NCBI GenBank assembly: GCA_963920525.1
Contig: OY986438.1
Coordinates: 73,044,346 to 73,108,345 of the forward strand
Origin: Dichetophora obliterata
Taxonomy: Eukaryota > Arthropoda > Insecta > Diptera > Sciomyzidae
Direction of reading: 5' to 3'
DNA length: 64,000 nt
The number at the start of each line of letters is the position of its first letter. Positions within the stretch are counted from its first letter, which is position 1. Below, in pieces: positions 1-11,346 of the stretch. The notes beneath the pieces are model-generated. The model ran no database searches and was not told the DNA's origin. It saw only the letters and a list, made by a program, of their open reading frames with translations. The position numbers and the translations under genes are program-made.

Positions 1-73
1 TTAAATAGCAACTTATTCATATCCATTAACTCTTATTATTAAAACTTTACTATTAAATAAAGCTAATTGTTTA
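1..73 (+). repeat. Left piece of the Mag-like 5' LTR
   Basis: Near-identical to 12424-12497 in the 3' LTR of the same element. It is cut at 73 by the BEL/Pao insertion and continues at 6082. The LTR start is left of the window. Confidence 0.85.
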
Positions 74-415
74 TGTTTAATCGCAATAGTTTTTACGAAC
101 CTTTTTAGTTTTCCATTTAAAATTAGAACAGCACGATTTAGTTTCTTATAATTCAGTTTATTATAGTTCTATAGTTCTACTTTGATCTAGTTTATGTAAA
201 GGTAATGGCGGTCTGTCTTGCTCAGTGGACGAAGTTAAAACCCAAACTGTTCTTTTATGTTAAAACCAAGTAACTTCAATGCTCTCTCAGTTTTACACAG
301 TGTTCAGAAACGCTGTTTTGAAAGGTAATAAAAAGTAGCAAATACATACAAGTATTTAATTATGAAAGAATAGTATTAAACTGAAACAAAAATTGATCAT
401 TATTTACGCCTTAAC
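74..415 (-). repeat. BEL/Pao 3' LTR
   Basis: 342-bp LTR matching 5805-6081. It is longer because the right copy lacks about 75 bp after CTTATAATTC and has a short internal duplication of TATTTAATTATGAAAGAATA. The unequal decay means this is not a recent insertion. Confidence 0.9.
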
Positions 416-437
416 ATGCCGCCGCCTTTGATGGATC

Positions 438-2292
438 TCATAGATACGTCAAATATCTACTCATCACGTGGAATTTGCGCCAACTTGTGAACAGCACGCC
501 GAATTCCCTTCCCTTCTTTGTCTTCACATCAGCTACTCGTACGCAGCCTTCGGTACTCTTGACCACATTGGTAACTCGCCCAAGCAACCACTGCTTTGGT
601 GGCAAGTTTTCTTCAGCGACCAAGACTAAATCACCCTCTTCTATGTTTTGCTGCTTTTTGGTCCTCTTAACCCTTTGCTGTAGCTCATGGAGATACTCAA
701 GTGACCATATCCGCCAAAAATGCTGTGTAATAGCGCTGAGTCGCTCCCATCGATTCAAATTTGAAAAATTTTCTGTATGAGTTGTTGGCTCTGATTTGCC
801 ATCCAATGGACTACCAATCAGGAAATGGCCCGGGATCAAAACACTTTCATCGTTTGGATCGTTAGACATTGCAGTCTTGAATGGCCGCGAATTCAAGATA
901 GCCTCAATCTCCCCCGTAACAGTACAGAGCTCCTCAAACGTTAAATAAGAACCACCTAGAATACGAGTTAAGTTATATTTAGCTGCTTTCACCGCTGCCT
1001 CCCACAATGGGGAGAGCGCGGTAGTATGTGGTGGAATTCTATGCTGTTTGCGGTACAGTACTCCGACAGTTCTTTTTGCGTCTGCTGTTCAAAAAACCTT
1101 TCTTTGCGAGCTCCGACAAAGTTTGTCCCATCATCACAACAAAGACGAGAGCACAAGCCGCGCCGTGCCACAAACCTTTTCAGTGTACTCCTCCACTCCA
1201 GTGTACCTCCAAGTGTACTGCCTTAGTTGCAAAACAGACAAAGACAGATATATAACTTTTTGTTAACCATACTCTCTGCAGTCGATAGGTCGTCATTATT
1301 GGTCCGCAAAAATCCACACCTGCCGTAGCAAATGGTCTTGTTACGTTTACTCGAGCTTCTGGCAGGTTGCCCATGAGCTGTCGCTGCAGCCTTGGTCGAC
1401 TTCGGAAACACATCAGACACTTGCCAGTCACTGCACGAACCAGCTTCCTTGCGTTGATGATCCAAAATCTCTGTCGCATGATCGCCATTAACGCTTGTGT
1501 GCCAGCATGATAGTTTCTCTCATGAACAAACTTTACGTAGCATTTAACAAAGTGATTATCACCTGGCAGTAGTATTTGATGCTTGGCGTCATAGGGAATC
1601 TCTGCATTTAGTAGTCGCCCTCCCACTCGCAATATGTCCACACCAAGACTGCTTTCAATAAATACATTTGGACTTCTTAGCTTACTCGTTGCTGGAACTT
1701 CTCCACAACTTTTCAGACTGCGATATTCCGATCGAAAGTAGTGCTGCTGCAGGCAGTAGACTATGCGAATCAGAGCCTCGTCCAACAACTGTACAGTCAG
1801 GTTCGAAAGCCTTTTACCTCTTCGACAGACTTGAAGTATCAAAGCCACCCTTCGCTGCAACTTTTCAAACTGGCTTTGGCTCTCGATCCACTCCAAAATT
1901 TTGTTTTTCTCGCACTCCACATGGAGAAATGTTGGTCCCTTTAGCCGCTCCTCATTTACTTCTGTTGCTCTAGTACGCACTTTATTGGCAGGCCACTCTT
2001 CGCTGGGTGCCCACAAGAATTCCGGACCAGAAAACCAACGGCATCCCTCAAGTTCATCTGCAAACGCACCTTGCGATATTATATCGGATGGATTCATCTT
2101 CGATGGCACGTGCCGCCAGATTGCAGCCTTCGTTGATTCCTGAATTTTCACAACCCTGTTCGCTACAAACGTAGACCACGAAGACGGGTGCAGACTCAAC
2201 CAATCCAACACAATCTCAGAATCAGACCACAGGTATACAGCATTAACCGGTACCAAAAAGTTGTCTTGAGTCTTTATCAACAACTTCGACAA
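438..2292 (-). pseudogene. BEL/Pao pol C-terminal half: RNase H end and integrase
   Basis: Three overlapping minus frames (2292-1180, 1171-989, 1007-438) read as one decayed polyprotein. The first carries the RNase H/connection region, the integrase zinc region (CLMC motif) and the first catalytic Asp in GVDFCGP. The second carries the second Asp in DDGTNFVGA, where the usual Asn after it is Asp. The third has the catalytic Glu in MWEAAVK and the BEL-type C-terminal domain ending just inside the 3' LTR. Two frameshifts, near 1000 and 1180, separate them. Integrase would join element DNA to the host chromosome; this copy cannot make it intact. Confidence 0.88.
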
Positions 2293-2302
2293 CAGCTTCG
2301 AC

Positions 2303-3410
2303 CTAAGATTTTGTTACAACTGATGCTACTCTCGATTTCGCACTCCAAAGTTGAACGTTGACTTTGCTGTGACATCCAATACACCTGATATATATGCAAC
2401 AGCCATAAGCTCGCATGGATGCATCTGCAAGTCCATGCATCTCCACGCGATCGTAGCCTCTAGCTGCTAGTACATAGCGGGGAACTTTTATATCCTCCAT
2501 AGTTCTCAGCTTCTTTCGAAACTCATCCCAATAACAATGTAAGCCCATCGGCAGTGACTCATCCCAATTAATTTTCAGAATCCACAAGTCTTGCATGAAC
2601 ACCTTAGCTTTGGCGATGACTGGATTAATGAGCCCTAAGGGATCAAACAACGATGACAACTCAGCTAACACAATCCTCTTCGTAATTGTTTTGCTAGGAT
2701 TTATATTAGGTCGCACGTAACGAAAGACATCTGCTTTGGGATCCCAAATAATCCCTAGAGTCTTGATGATTTCAACATCATTCATTCGAAGCGGCTTCTC
2801 CCTATTGCCTTCAGGAACTTTTCAAAGAAATTGTTTGTTTTTTACTCGCTCCGAGTGGATATTCTGCAGCATTTTCTTGTCCTAACATCTTCAGGCACCT
2901 GGTAGCCAAGTATGGTGCGGCTGTAGCACCATATGTTATTGTACGCAGACGATATGCTCTTAGCTCATACTCCGATGAATCACGCCAAATAATCGCCTGA
3001 TAATAGGAATCATCATCAGTAACCCATGCTTGCCTGTACATCTTTGTCACATCCGCTGTTATAGCATATTTGAAACATCTGAAGCGCAAAACAATCGACA
3101 GCAAATCATCTTGCACAACAGGTCCCTTCATCATCACATCATTCAATGAGATTCCTGTACTTGTTTTGCAGCTACAGTCAAATACAACTCGAAGTTTGGT
3201 ACTTGAGGAATCAGGCAGCAGTACGTGCTGATGCGGTGAAAAATATTTCAATTTTGACTTATCCTTACCTTCAACAATCGACATATGTCCCAGTTGTAGA
3301 TATTCATGTATAAAATTTGCATATGCCTTTTGTTGCCGGATTCCTGTCCAGCTGACGCTCAAGGGACAAAAATCACCGCTCTGCAATCTGGTAAGATTCG
3401 CCCAACTCAT
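2303..3410 (-). pseudogene. BEL/Pao reverse transcriptase, active site deleted
   Basis: The piece 3410-2811 has Pao-type RT fingers and palm: LRVVFDCS, ISLNDVMMKGP, and the first catalytic Asp in ADVTKMYRQ. It then breaks off after a PLGAS stretch. The piece 2785-2303 resumes downstream with LGIIWDP, DPLGLINP and the RNase H motif LADAS. The part that should hold the YVDD motif, roughly 80-100 residues, is missing between 2811 and 2785, so this RT could not polymerise. Reading order and spacing fit the pol of a single element. Confidence 0.88.
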
Positions 3411-3492
3411 TGACGTTGCATTTAAATGGTATTTTTACTACAAATCTGCCAGCTGAATCACGGCTCACGTTCTCTTCAAACAGTCTCTCGCA

Positions 3493-3966
3493 CTATTTTT
3501 CCTCTTCTGTAAGAAATGAAGTAGTCAACGTTATCTGTTCCAACTGCCAAAATCGTTCCACCAATTCGTCAAGCTGCACCACCTCTTTAGCGTTGCTACA
3601 GTCGACTAAAAGATTTTTGATCTTATTGCAGTCAGAATACGACTGTCTGGAGGCTCCAGAGACAACCCATCCTAACAACGTTTTCTGAAGTTGTGGCAAA
3701 TTTTCTCCAAGGTTCCACTGCGACTCATCTACGATTTCATCAGGTTTTGGGCCAGTAATCTTGGGCATAATAAAAACCTCCAATGTTGTTTTAAAATTAT
3801 TAAATCTTGATTTCACAATGATTTGCGACTTTTTTCGGATTTGTGTGCTGATCTCTCCTACGCCACTTGCACCTAGACACCATGAAGTCGTTTTCAGCAT
3901 TAGTCTTGAAGCCATTTTCTCGCTCAAGATACTTTTCTGCGAGGCTGAATCCAAAATGACTTGCAC
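3493..3966 (-). pseudogene. BEL/Pao aspartic protease region
   Basis: The 157-residue piece opens with ILDSASQKS, the BEL-type variant of the aspartic protease DS/TG motif. It has the family-typical LLGWVVSG stretch in the second half. It lies between the gag zinc knuckle and RT, as expected. The gap 3967-4210 to gag carries stops and frameshifts. The protease would process the Gag-Pol precursor. Confidence 0.8.
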
Positions 3967-4210
3967 AGGGTAATCTTGACCATAAACGTCCTCAACTTAT
4001 ACAATAGCAGTCTCTAGGAATACTTCTGAAACATTTACTTCTTCCGCCACTGCCGTATGCAGCGTCGTTGATGAAGATGATGATGGTGATTCATTCATTT
4101 TTGACTCGTTCATAAGAGAAACAGAAGAAAACCTGTGTAGCAGTTTATGATGTGGAAGATTGCAAACAGCACACATGTTTGCAGTGCAAGCTCTGTAAGA
4201 ATGCCCTTTC

Positions 4211-5204
4211 TTATAACATACGAAACAAACACTTTGGAGCTTTGTAACGCTCCTGCACCTTCATCTTAGCAAACTCCGCGCAGTTCGCTATATCGTGTCC
4301 ACCTTTCTTACACACGTCACATGATAGCTTGCCGATTGAAAGCGATGTTGTAAGCTTTTTCTGATAACTGCAGTTGGTTCTATTATCACGCTGCACCTCC
4401 TTTGTAACTAACAACTTGGTCTCCGGGCGAACAGTCTTTGCTTCACGCGCTTCTAGATTCTGGCATCTTCTTGATAGCACATTGACCGTATTAACAATTG
4501 ATCGAAGATGAACCGAGCTACCCTTTGTTGCCTTTGGTAAGTCAAAGAGGGCTCCAACGTGCTCCTCGAGTCTTCTTATCGTAGCTTTCCTTCAGGCGTT
4601 CTAAAGCTTTTGTATAGTCGACTTCCGTGATATCAAAGTCTGCAATAACTGCCAGTGGCCTTGGACCTAAACTCACCTTCAAAATCAAAAAACGTTCACA
4701 GTTTTCCAAACTTTCATCCTGATGAACCATTTTGTTGAATATGGATATAAATTTGGGATAATCCGCATACAGCCCTTCAAACCGTGGAAGTTTTATCTCA
4801 CGTCGCAGCCGCGACGATAAAGCAACTGGAGCCGTTGTGTTAAGCATGCTGACATCACCAGCTGATGTGCACTTTTTAGCTATTAATGCCATGATTTTCG
4901 ACTTTGTGAGCACATATAAGTCTTCCACTTCACCTACCAAAGCTGGATTCGCTGCAGTGTCTGCCTCTGAGCACATCTTATCGATATTAGCTTGAACACT
5001 TAGAAACTGTTTAAAATAAGCCTCTAAAATTCCCAATCTGCATTCCAGTTCCTCCTTTGATGAACTTATGCTTTTCTTGAAAATAAACGTTTTGACACGT
5101 GACATGTTGCCTTTAGTAGATGACCGCAGCGTCTTCAACTCAGCGATCCGGTGCGTATCTTCTTGTGCAGTAGTAGCATATTTCTTAGTAGCTGCGTCTT
5201 CCAT
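4211..5204 (-). pseudogene. BEL/Pao Gag
   Basis: Two minus frames. The piece 5204-4542 is the N-terminal Gag with the DUF1759-like region (LPRFEGLYADYPKFISIF) and starts at a good ATG just downstream of the leader. The piece 4480-4211 holds a CCHC zinc knuckle (CDVCKKGGHDIANC). A frameshift near 4545 separates them. Gag would form the particle and bind element RNA. The length is plausible for BEL Gag, but the copy is broken. Confidence 0.85.
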
Positions 5205-5352
5205 GATTTAATAAATTTTTAAAGATTTAAATGAAGCGCAAAAAATTAATCGTTTAATATATAGTTTTCTTTTCTACTATTACTTGAAATGATGTGACGA
5301 TTTGCTCTCTCCTAACTTGAACGTTTCTCGCAGCCTTTGCCTTTGGGTCGGA

Positions 5353-5594
5353 TGCAACGCACAACTTTTGCTGCAAACTTTAATGTCCTGCACAGCTTCT
5401 GCTGCAGTCGCTTTTGACTTTGTTAAGGCTCTACTGCGATTCTGCTGACGCACTCGATTTAAACCGCAACTTGTGCAACGCACAACTTTTGCTGCAAACT
5501 TTAATGTTCTGCACAGCTTCTGCTGCAGTCGTTTTTGACTTTGTTAAGGCTCTGCTGCGATTCTGCTGACGCACTCGATTTAAACCACAACTAT
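5353..5594. repeat. Tandem 121-bp duplication in the BEL/Pao leader
   Basis: Two head-to-tail copies (about 5353-5473 and 5474-5594) differ at a few bases. They lie between the 5' LTR/primer site and gag, in the untranslated leader. Confidence 0.85.
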
Positions 5595-5786
5595 GTAAAT
5601 CGCCCGTTTCAGAACACGTGATTTATTTTCGAACAAATTCCCGAATCTTCTACACCGTAGAAGAGTTTTATATAATCAAATAATTATTTTCGATTTTATT
5701 CGCGGAGTAACACGATTCACTAGCAAGCCCAGCCAAATACTTTTTCTTTAAAATGCTTAATAAATTTCGCGATGGGACTCCTATAA

Positions 5787-5804
5787 TCCCGGGTTTCGGC
5801 ACCA
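5787..5804 (-). other. BEL/Pao primer-binding site, tRNA-Phe
   Basis: The plus strand reads TCCCGGGTTTCGGCACCA, which matches the 3' end of insect tRNA-Phe including CCA. It directly abuts the LTR, so on the element strand it is a perfect 18-nt primer site. It is not a tRNA gene: the rest of the cloverleaf is absent. Confidence 0.85.
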
Positions 5805-6081
5805 ATGTTAAATCGCAATAGTTTTTACGAACCTTTTTAGTTTTCCGTTTAAAATTAGAACAGAACGATTCAGTTTCTTATAATTCTTTTATGTTAAAAC
5901 CAAGTAACTTCAATGTTCTCTCAGTTTTACACAGTGTTCAGAAACGCTGTTTTGAAAGGTTATAAAAAGTAGCAAATACATACAAGTATTTAATTATGAA
6001 AGAATAGTATTAAACTGTATTTAATTATGAAAGAATAGTATTAAACTGAAACAAAAATTAATCATTATTTACGCCTTAACA
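5805..6081 (-). repeat. BEL/Pao 5' LTR
   Basis: 277-bp LTR with TG/CA ends next to the primer site, homologous to 74-415. It has a deletion in the first third and an internal ~28-bp duplication at 5989-6044. Confidence 0.9.
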
Positions 6082-6122
6082 GTTTATTTTAAATATAAAT
6101 AAAAAAAACCATCCTTGTGACA
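6082..6122 (+). repeat. Right piece of the Mag-like 5' LTR
   Basis: Starts with the second copy of the BEL target duplication (GTTTA) and ends CCTTGTGACA, as does the 3' LTR at 12535. Together with 1-73 it restores the LTR end order. Confidence 0.85.
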
Positions 6123-6141
6123 GTGTCAGAAGTTTGATAAA

Positions 6142-7745
6142 ATGGACTTATCCGCGTGTACAGTTGCCGTTTTAAAGAAAAAGCTTTGTGAGCTAAACTT
6201 AAAGTCGTCGGGAACTAAGGACGAGCTCCTTAAACGGTTACGCGAAAACGGTGTGGTTGAAATGCGTAATGAATCAACGGATTTGGGTAATAGTGACGGT
6301 TCGGATAATGCTGCGGAAATTTCTCATGAAGAGTCTGTCGTAGAAAGGCTACGGGATGACGTTAGCGTACTCCAACGTACTATGGAGGCGCTGTCCCATC
6401 AGCTCCAGGCAGCTCTAGTAACGGAAAATTCAAGGGCACAGCAACGCACAACAACTCATGCTTACGGATTTTCAGCTGATTTGTTGTTGGCTGCAAACGG
6501 TAGTTCTTTGTCCAGCGCATCACATGTTTCAATGCCACACACACAAGCACAACCTTTCAATGCTTGTACGTTGCTTACGACACAAGCACAACCATTTTCA
6601 ACAACAAATGCTGCAGCAGTCTCTTTCTCGTCAAGTATTGCAAGCACACAGCCATTTTCTCCAATTATTTCGAACATATATAACCGTCCGGTTGCTGCGA
6701 GCATCGTACGACATCAAACTTATCCGTACATGCAACATTCCGATATGAATATTAGATCGAACATGTCATCATCCGCTGGGGTTGGCTTCGAAAGTTTAAC
6801 AACAAACGCTGCGTCATATCAACAGTTCTGTACTGCACAGTATGAACAGCATAATGCTAACACGTCAGAATTTGCTGCTTCACAACAACGTTATGCCGAT
6901 GTTTATTGCCCTACGTCATAGCACCATGCTGCTCAGGCATATCAACATATGATACCACAAGCATATGTTGCACAAACACGAAACACAGCAGAATCTTTAT
7001 CAAATATAAAAGATATAATTGCTCTTCTGCCTGATTTTAATCCGTCGTTGAATACTTCGTTGAACTCACAGCAATTCGTCAACCGAGTGACTCTATTGAA
7101 AAACGCGTATAATTGGGATGACCGGTCTGTAGTTTTTGGAGTGCAGCAAAAGATGCAGGGTGCTGCGAAGTTTTGGGTAGATTCGCTACAAGAAATTTTT
7201 TTAGTTGGTCAGAATTTGCAACGAAATTTTTAATGGACTTCCCAAATGTGAAAATGTTGCGGATGTCCATATTGCTATGGCACGTTTAAAACGCAGCTAC
7301 AACGAGCAGCCACAAGAATATTTTTATAAAATGCTGGCGCACGGAAAAAAAGGTGGTCTTCCGGAGTCAGCTATTGCGCGTCATATAATAAATGGGATTA
7401 ATGAGCCGGATTTAAAGCGGAAAATCTCAAATAACTACATGTCTTGCAACGAAATATTGCGTGATATTGTAGCATTTTATGCTCACAATGGGATTAAGAC
7501 ACCATATACGGGAGCAAAGAAAAAATAAACCTGATTTTATGAAAGATGCGACACAAAAGGAAACCAGCAGCGTAAAATGTTTCAACTGCTCCAAATTCGG
7601 GCATTACTCGGCGAAATGCCCAGAGCCTCAGCGCAAAGGTAGGTGCCAAATCTGTAATCACACAAACCATTTAACATACAACTGTCCAGATAAAACAAAA
7701 ACTACCTATGCCAAAATGATGTCCTTGCTATCGGTGCATAGCTGA
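6142..7745 (+). pseudogene. Mag-like Gag with N-terminal SAP-like domain
   Basis: Starts at the ATG 20 bp after the LTR. Residues about 1-36 (TVAVLKKKLCELNLKSSG...KDELLKRL) match the SAP helix-extended-helix DNA-binding pattern. A Ser/Ala/Gln-rich spacer follows, then a capsid-like region (FWVDSLQEIF) and two CCHC zinc knuckles (CFNCSKFGHYSAKC and CQICNHTNHLTYNC) near 7580-7690. There is an amber stop at 6919 and a frameshift near 7210, so the copy is broken. A SAP domain in Gag suggests chromatin or DNA contact; this is inference. Confidence 0.82.
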
Positions 7746-8784
7746 CATAATTAAAAAAATTCAAGTCAACAAATATGAAACCAACGCATTCGTCGATCCG
7801 GGTAGCAGTCGTACTCTCGTTCGTAAGACATTTGCCGACATCGTTGGTGGGTCAACAGAATGCTCAATAACACTTAGTGGGTTTGCGGGCGGAAAATTTA
7901 CGTGCACGAAGAAACTCAATGCTGCGGTACAAATTGACGAAAGCATTTTTGACACATAACTGCTTGTGGTCGACAATGAGCTTATATCTGAAAACGTTCT
8001 TCTTGGTAAGAATGCTTTTTGCCACGACGGGGTTCGACTAATTATCGAAGGCGACGATTGTTGGGTGGAAGAAATAGCGAACATAGTCACGAACAAAGAT
8101 TTTAGCCAGCAAGAATTTCAGCAATTTCGACGTGTTCTTTCTGCTTATCGCTCTTGTTTTGCTGCTCAGACTTCCGAGCTGGGAAGATGCTCATTAAAAA
8201 AAATGGAAATTCAACTAAGTTCGAATGTAGCAGTGAATATCAAACCATATAGATTGCCTTTTGCCAGACGACCAATAGTGAAACAACTTGTTAACGATCT
8301 GCTAAATAACGACATTATTCGCCCTTCGGAGTCAGCATATGCATCACCAGTAGTACTGGTCGAGAAAAAATGGTGAATACAGACTTTGTGTCGACTTCCG
8401 TTCTCTGAATTCGATAACCGTCAAGATTCCATTCCCTATGCCGAACTTGGAAGAGCAATTCGCGCAGTTGGCTGGCAACAACTACTTTACATCGTTGGAT
8501 CTGCGAATGGGCTACCACCAAATTGAAATCGACGAAGCGTCGAAGAAATATACAGTTTTTGTGACCATGGATGGACACTTTGAATAAAATAGGATGCCTT
8601 TTGGGCTAGTTAATGCTCCCGCTGTATTCCAAAGTACCATGAATACAATCATCTCAGAAATGGAACCTGGTAGATTCTAGCGTACTTAAATGACGTCATA
8701 ATCCCAAGCAAAACTATTAACGAAGGACTTCATCGCCTCGATAAATTCCTCAGCATTTTAAAGCACCACAGACTTACGCTACGT
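7746..8784 (+). pseudogene. Mag-like protease and RT N-terminal part, dead
   Basis: Protease motif VDPGSS near 7792 has Pro where Thr or Ser is expected after the catalytic Asp. A stop follows near 7957. RT begins in 7966-8376 (IKPYRLPFARRP, SAYASPVVLVEKK) and continues in another frame with LCVDFRSLN, YFTSLDLRMGYHQI and RMPFGLVNAP. The active site at 8683-8694 reads YLND, an Asp-to-Asn change that should abolish polymerisation. There is a frameshift near 8376 and a stop near 8586. Confidence 0.88.
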
Positions 8785-9870
8785 TTGGATAAATGCAAGT
8801 TTTTAGTAACTCAAATTTTGCATTTAGGTCACATCATCGACAAAAATGGTATCACGCCTGGAAATGAAAAAGTAAGTGCTATTCAGAATTTTAAACAACC
8901 AACCAGCATTACGGAAATTCGTCGGTTCCTGGGATTAACTGGATTTTTTAGAAAATTTGTTGAAAACTATTCCATCATCTCTAAGCCATTATCTAATATG
9001 CTTCGCAAAAGCGAGGAGAAAACTTTTATATGGACTGAAGAACAGCAAAATTCATTCAAACGTTTAATCGAAATTATATGTAGCAAGCCAGGTTTAGCAT
9101 TATACAATTTTAATGCAAATCATGAAGTGCATACGCATGCAAGCGCCGTTGGTCTGGCTGGCGTGTTGTTGCAGTCTATCAACAATAAGGATTGGAGACC
9201 TGTTTTCTACTACAGTCGTCATTGCTCACCAGCAGAGTCAAAATGCCATAGCTATAAATTGGAAATCCCGGCAGTCGTCGAGTCGCTGGATCATTTCCAA
9301 GTGTATTTGCTGGGAAAACCATTCAATGTAATTATAGATTGTTCTGCCGTAGCCAAAGTTAAGAATAATAAAGAACTAATTCCAAAAATCGCTCGATGTT
9401 GGATCAAAATTTTGGATTATGATTGTGAATTCATTCATCGCCAAGGCTCGCGCATGTCTCATGTAGATGCTCTGAACCGCGCACCTGATTTGCAGTCAAC
9501 ACCCGTCGATCCTTGTGATTTAATTTTCAAAGTCACTGTCGATAAAAACGATTGGCTTCTAACAATCCAACTGCAGGATCCTGTATTATCCAATATTATT
9601 GCGATTTTGAAAGGTGAAGGAGTATCAGATCAGGAGAAGCAGCTAAAACGTGAGTTATGCCTGAAAAATTATCGTTTGTACCATATAGAAGAGGGTAAGA
9701 TTCGGTTTGTTGTTCCAAAATCCATTCGCTGGTGCATAGTGAAATCATGTCACGACGATGTAGGACATTTTGGGCTGGAGAAGAGTATCCAGCATATAAA
9801 AGATTTGATTTCAGAAAATCCGAAAATATACAAAGGATTATATATCTGCGTGTATTCAATGTTGCTATAA
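8785..9870 (+). pseudogene. Mag-like RT thumb, RNase H and integrase zinc region
   Basis: Long 361-codon open stretch continuing pol. LGHIIDKNGI and RRFLGLTGFFRKF are the RT thumb/connection. RNase H follows; its first catalytic position reads HTHASA where Ty3/gypsy elements have TDASA, so the Asp is replaced by His. The chromodomain-side linker and an HHCC-like region end near 9870, where the frame is lost before the integrase core. Confidence 0.87.
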
Positions 9871-11048
9871 CAAGACAAAAGGTGGCAAGCCAGAAGGGCG
9901 CATGCATTTCATTGAACCGGAGCCGATACCATTTCGACATATGCACATTGACCACTTAGGCCCTTTTGTCAAAAGCAACCGTGCAAATAGTTATGTATTG
10001 GCAATCTCAGACGCATTTAGCAAATTTCTAAGAGTAAAAGCTGTAAGAAATACCAAAACTCAGCCGGTAATCAATGTATTGAACGAGATGACGAGCTATT
10101 TTGGACTACCAAGAGTAATTGTCTCCGACCGTGGAACCGCATACACTTCAAAAATATTTGAAAGTTATTGTGATCATAATCATATACAGCACATAAAAAC
10201 TGCTGTGCGTACCCCTCGAGCTAATGGCCAAATCGAGCGCGCTAATCAGCTTATATTATCATTCATCCGAACAGCGACTGAAAACCCGAAAAACTGGGAT
10301 CAAAAACTACGAGAGCTACAATGGTCTGTAAACTCTCAAAAAAAAATTACCACGTCAGGTTTCAGCCCAAATCAGCTAATTTTGGCCTCAAGCTAATCGA
10401 CGTCGTTTAGAACCATCTGCTTGCCGCCATACATGATGATGTAGATAAAAGTACTTCCAACTCCAGTAGCAACGACAAGCGAACGCAAGCAGTACAAAAC
10501 ATTGCAGTGAAACGTGAAAAGTGGAAAACTCGGTTTGATAACAAACACGCCAATCCAACCATTTATGCTGAAGGTGATCTCATAGTCGTGGAAAATGAAG
10601 CTCCAGCGACGTGCGAGTCGAGAAAGATAGAACCCAAGTATCGTGGACCTTACCTTGTCACAAGAGTTCTTGGTAACGATCGATATCTCATCGAAGACGT
10701 CCCTGGTATGCAGGTTTATACATGTGGTGCTCTGTTACATCACCACAGTCGAATCACAGTCGATAAGACTAAATACGAATACTTGGTAACCTCGTTACCA
10801 CAAGAAGTCATAGTTAATAAAAAGTTGTAAAATAAAATAAAAAATTGGCTTTGAAATAAAAATTAATTTTAAAAAAAAATCGTAAACCTTCGCACCAAAT
10901 ACACGCAAGTATTGCTCGACATTCGCCTCTGAAAAAATGAAGCCCTGGTGCAGAAACGCCCCAGACCTAGACAGCGATGTAGATGCTGAGTCCGACGAAA
11001 TCGAAGACGATTCACCGTCAGGAATGGCCGAACTGTCAACGTGTGAGT
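9871..11048 (+). pseudogene. Mag-like integrase core and pol C-terminal tail
   Basis: The piece 9902-10396 carries the core with Asp (HMHIDHLG), Asp (VSDRGTAYTS) and Glu (GQIERANQ), all retained. The piece 10507-10830 is the C-terminal domain (IEPKYRGPYLVTRVLG). About 100 bp further on, a plus frame from about 10930 reads an acidic tail ending MAELSTCE and stop at 11048, typical of Mag-type pol ends. Frame breaks near 9870, 10396 and 10830 inactivate it. Confidence 0.85.
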
Positions 11049-11346
11049 GAGTGAGAATCGCTTCAGCTATTACGCCATCTTTTGTGCATAACTGCACTTG
11101 TCTAGTCAGTCGACGTTTGATCTCAACAATAGTTGAAGTAGAGAAAATCAAACACCTTACTTCAAATCCAATTGATAACTGATTACTTTATTACTTTTTA
11201 ATATGGTTTTTAAATAAAATGAAAGATGAGTGAAGTCACATTCCAATCCATTTGTCATCAACTTAAAGAACAAAGTCATGCTCATATTTTATGCTAACAC
11301 TTGATAAAGTTTAAGTAGGTTAAATAAATTATAACATGATACTATA

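Larger units (their letters stand above)
74..6081 (-). mobile_element. BEL/Pao LTR retrotransposon, defective
   Basis: Minus-strand element with LTRs at 74-415 and 5805-6081, both starting TG and ending CA. It is flanked by the 5-bp target duplication GTTTA (69-73 and 6082-6086). Reading right to left it holds gag with a zinc knuckle, aspartic protease, reverse transcriptase, RNase H and integrase with the BEL-type C-terminal domain. Coding is broken into at least eight pieces, and the RT active-site segment is deleted. Confidence 0.93.

Noticed and set aside
5787..5804. tRNA-Phe gene
   Set aside because: Only the last 18 nt including CCA are present beside an LTR; it is a primer site.
10795..11151. 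Minus ORF over the Mag-like pol end
   Set aside because: The plus strand carries the acidic pol tail there; the minus frame is its shadow.
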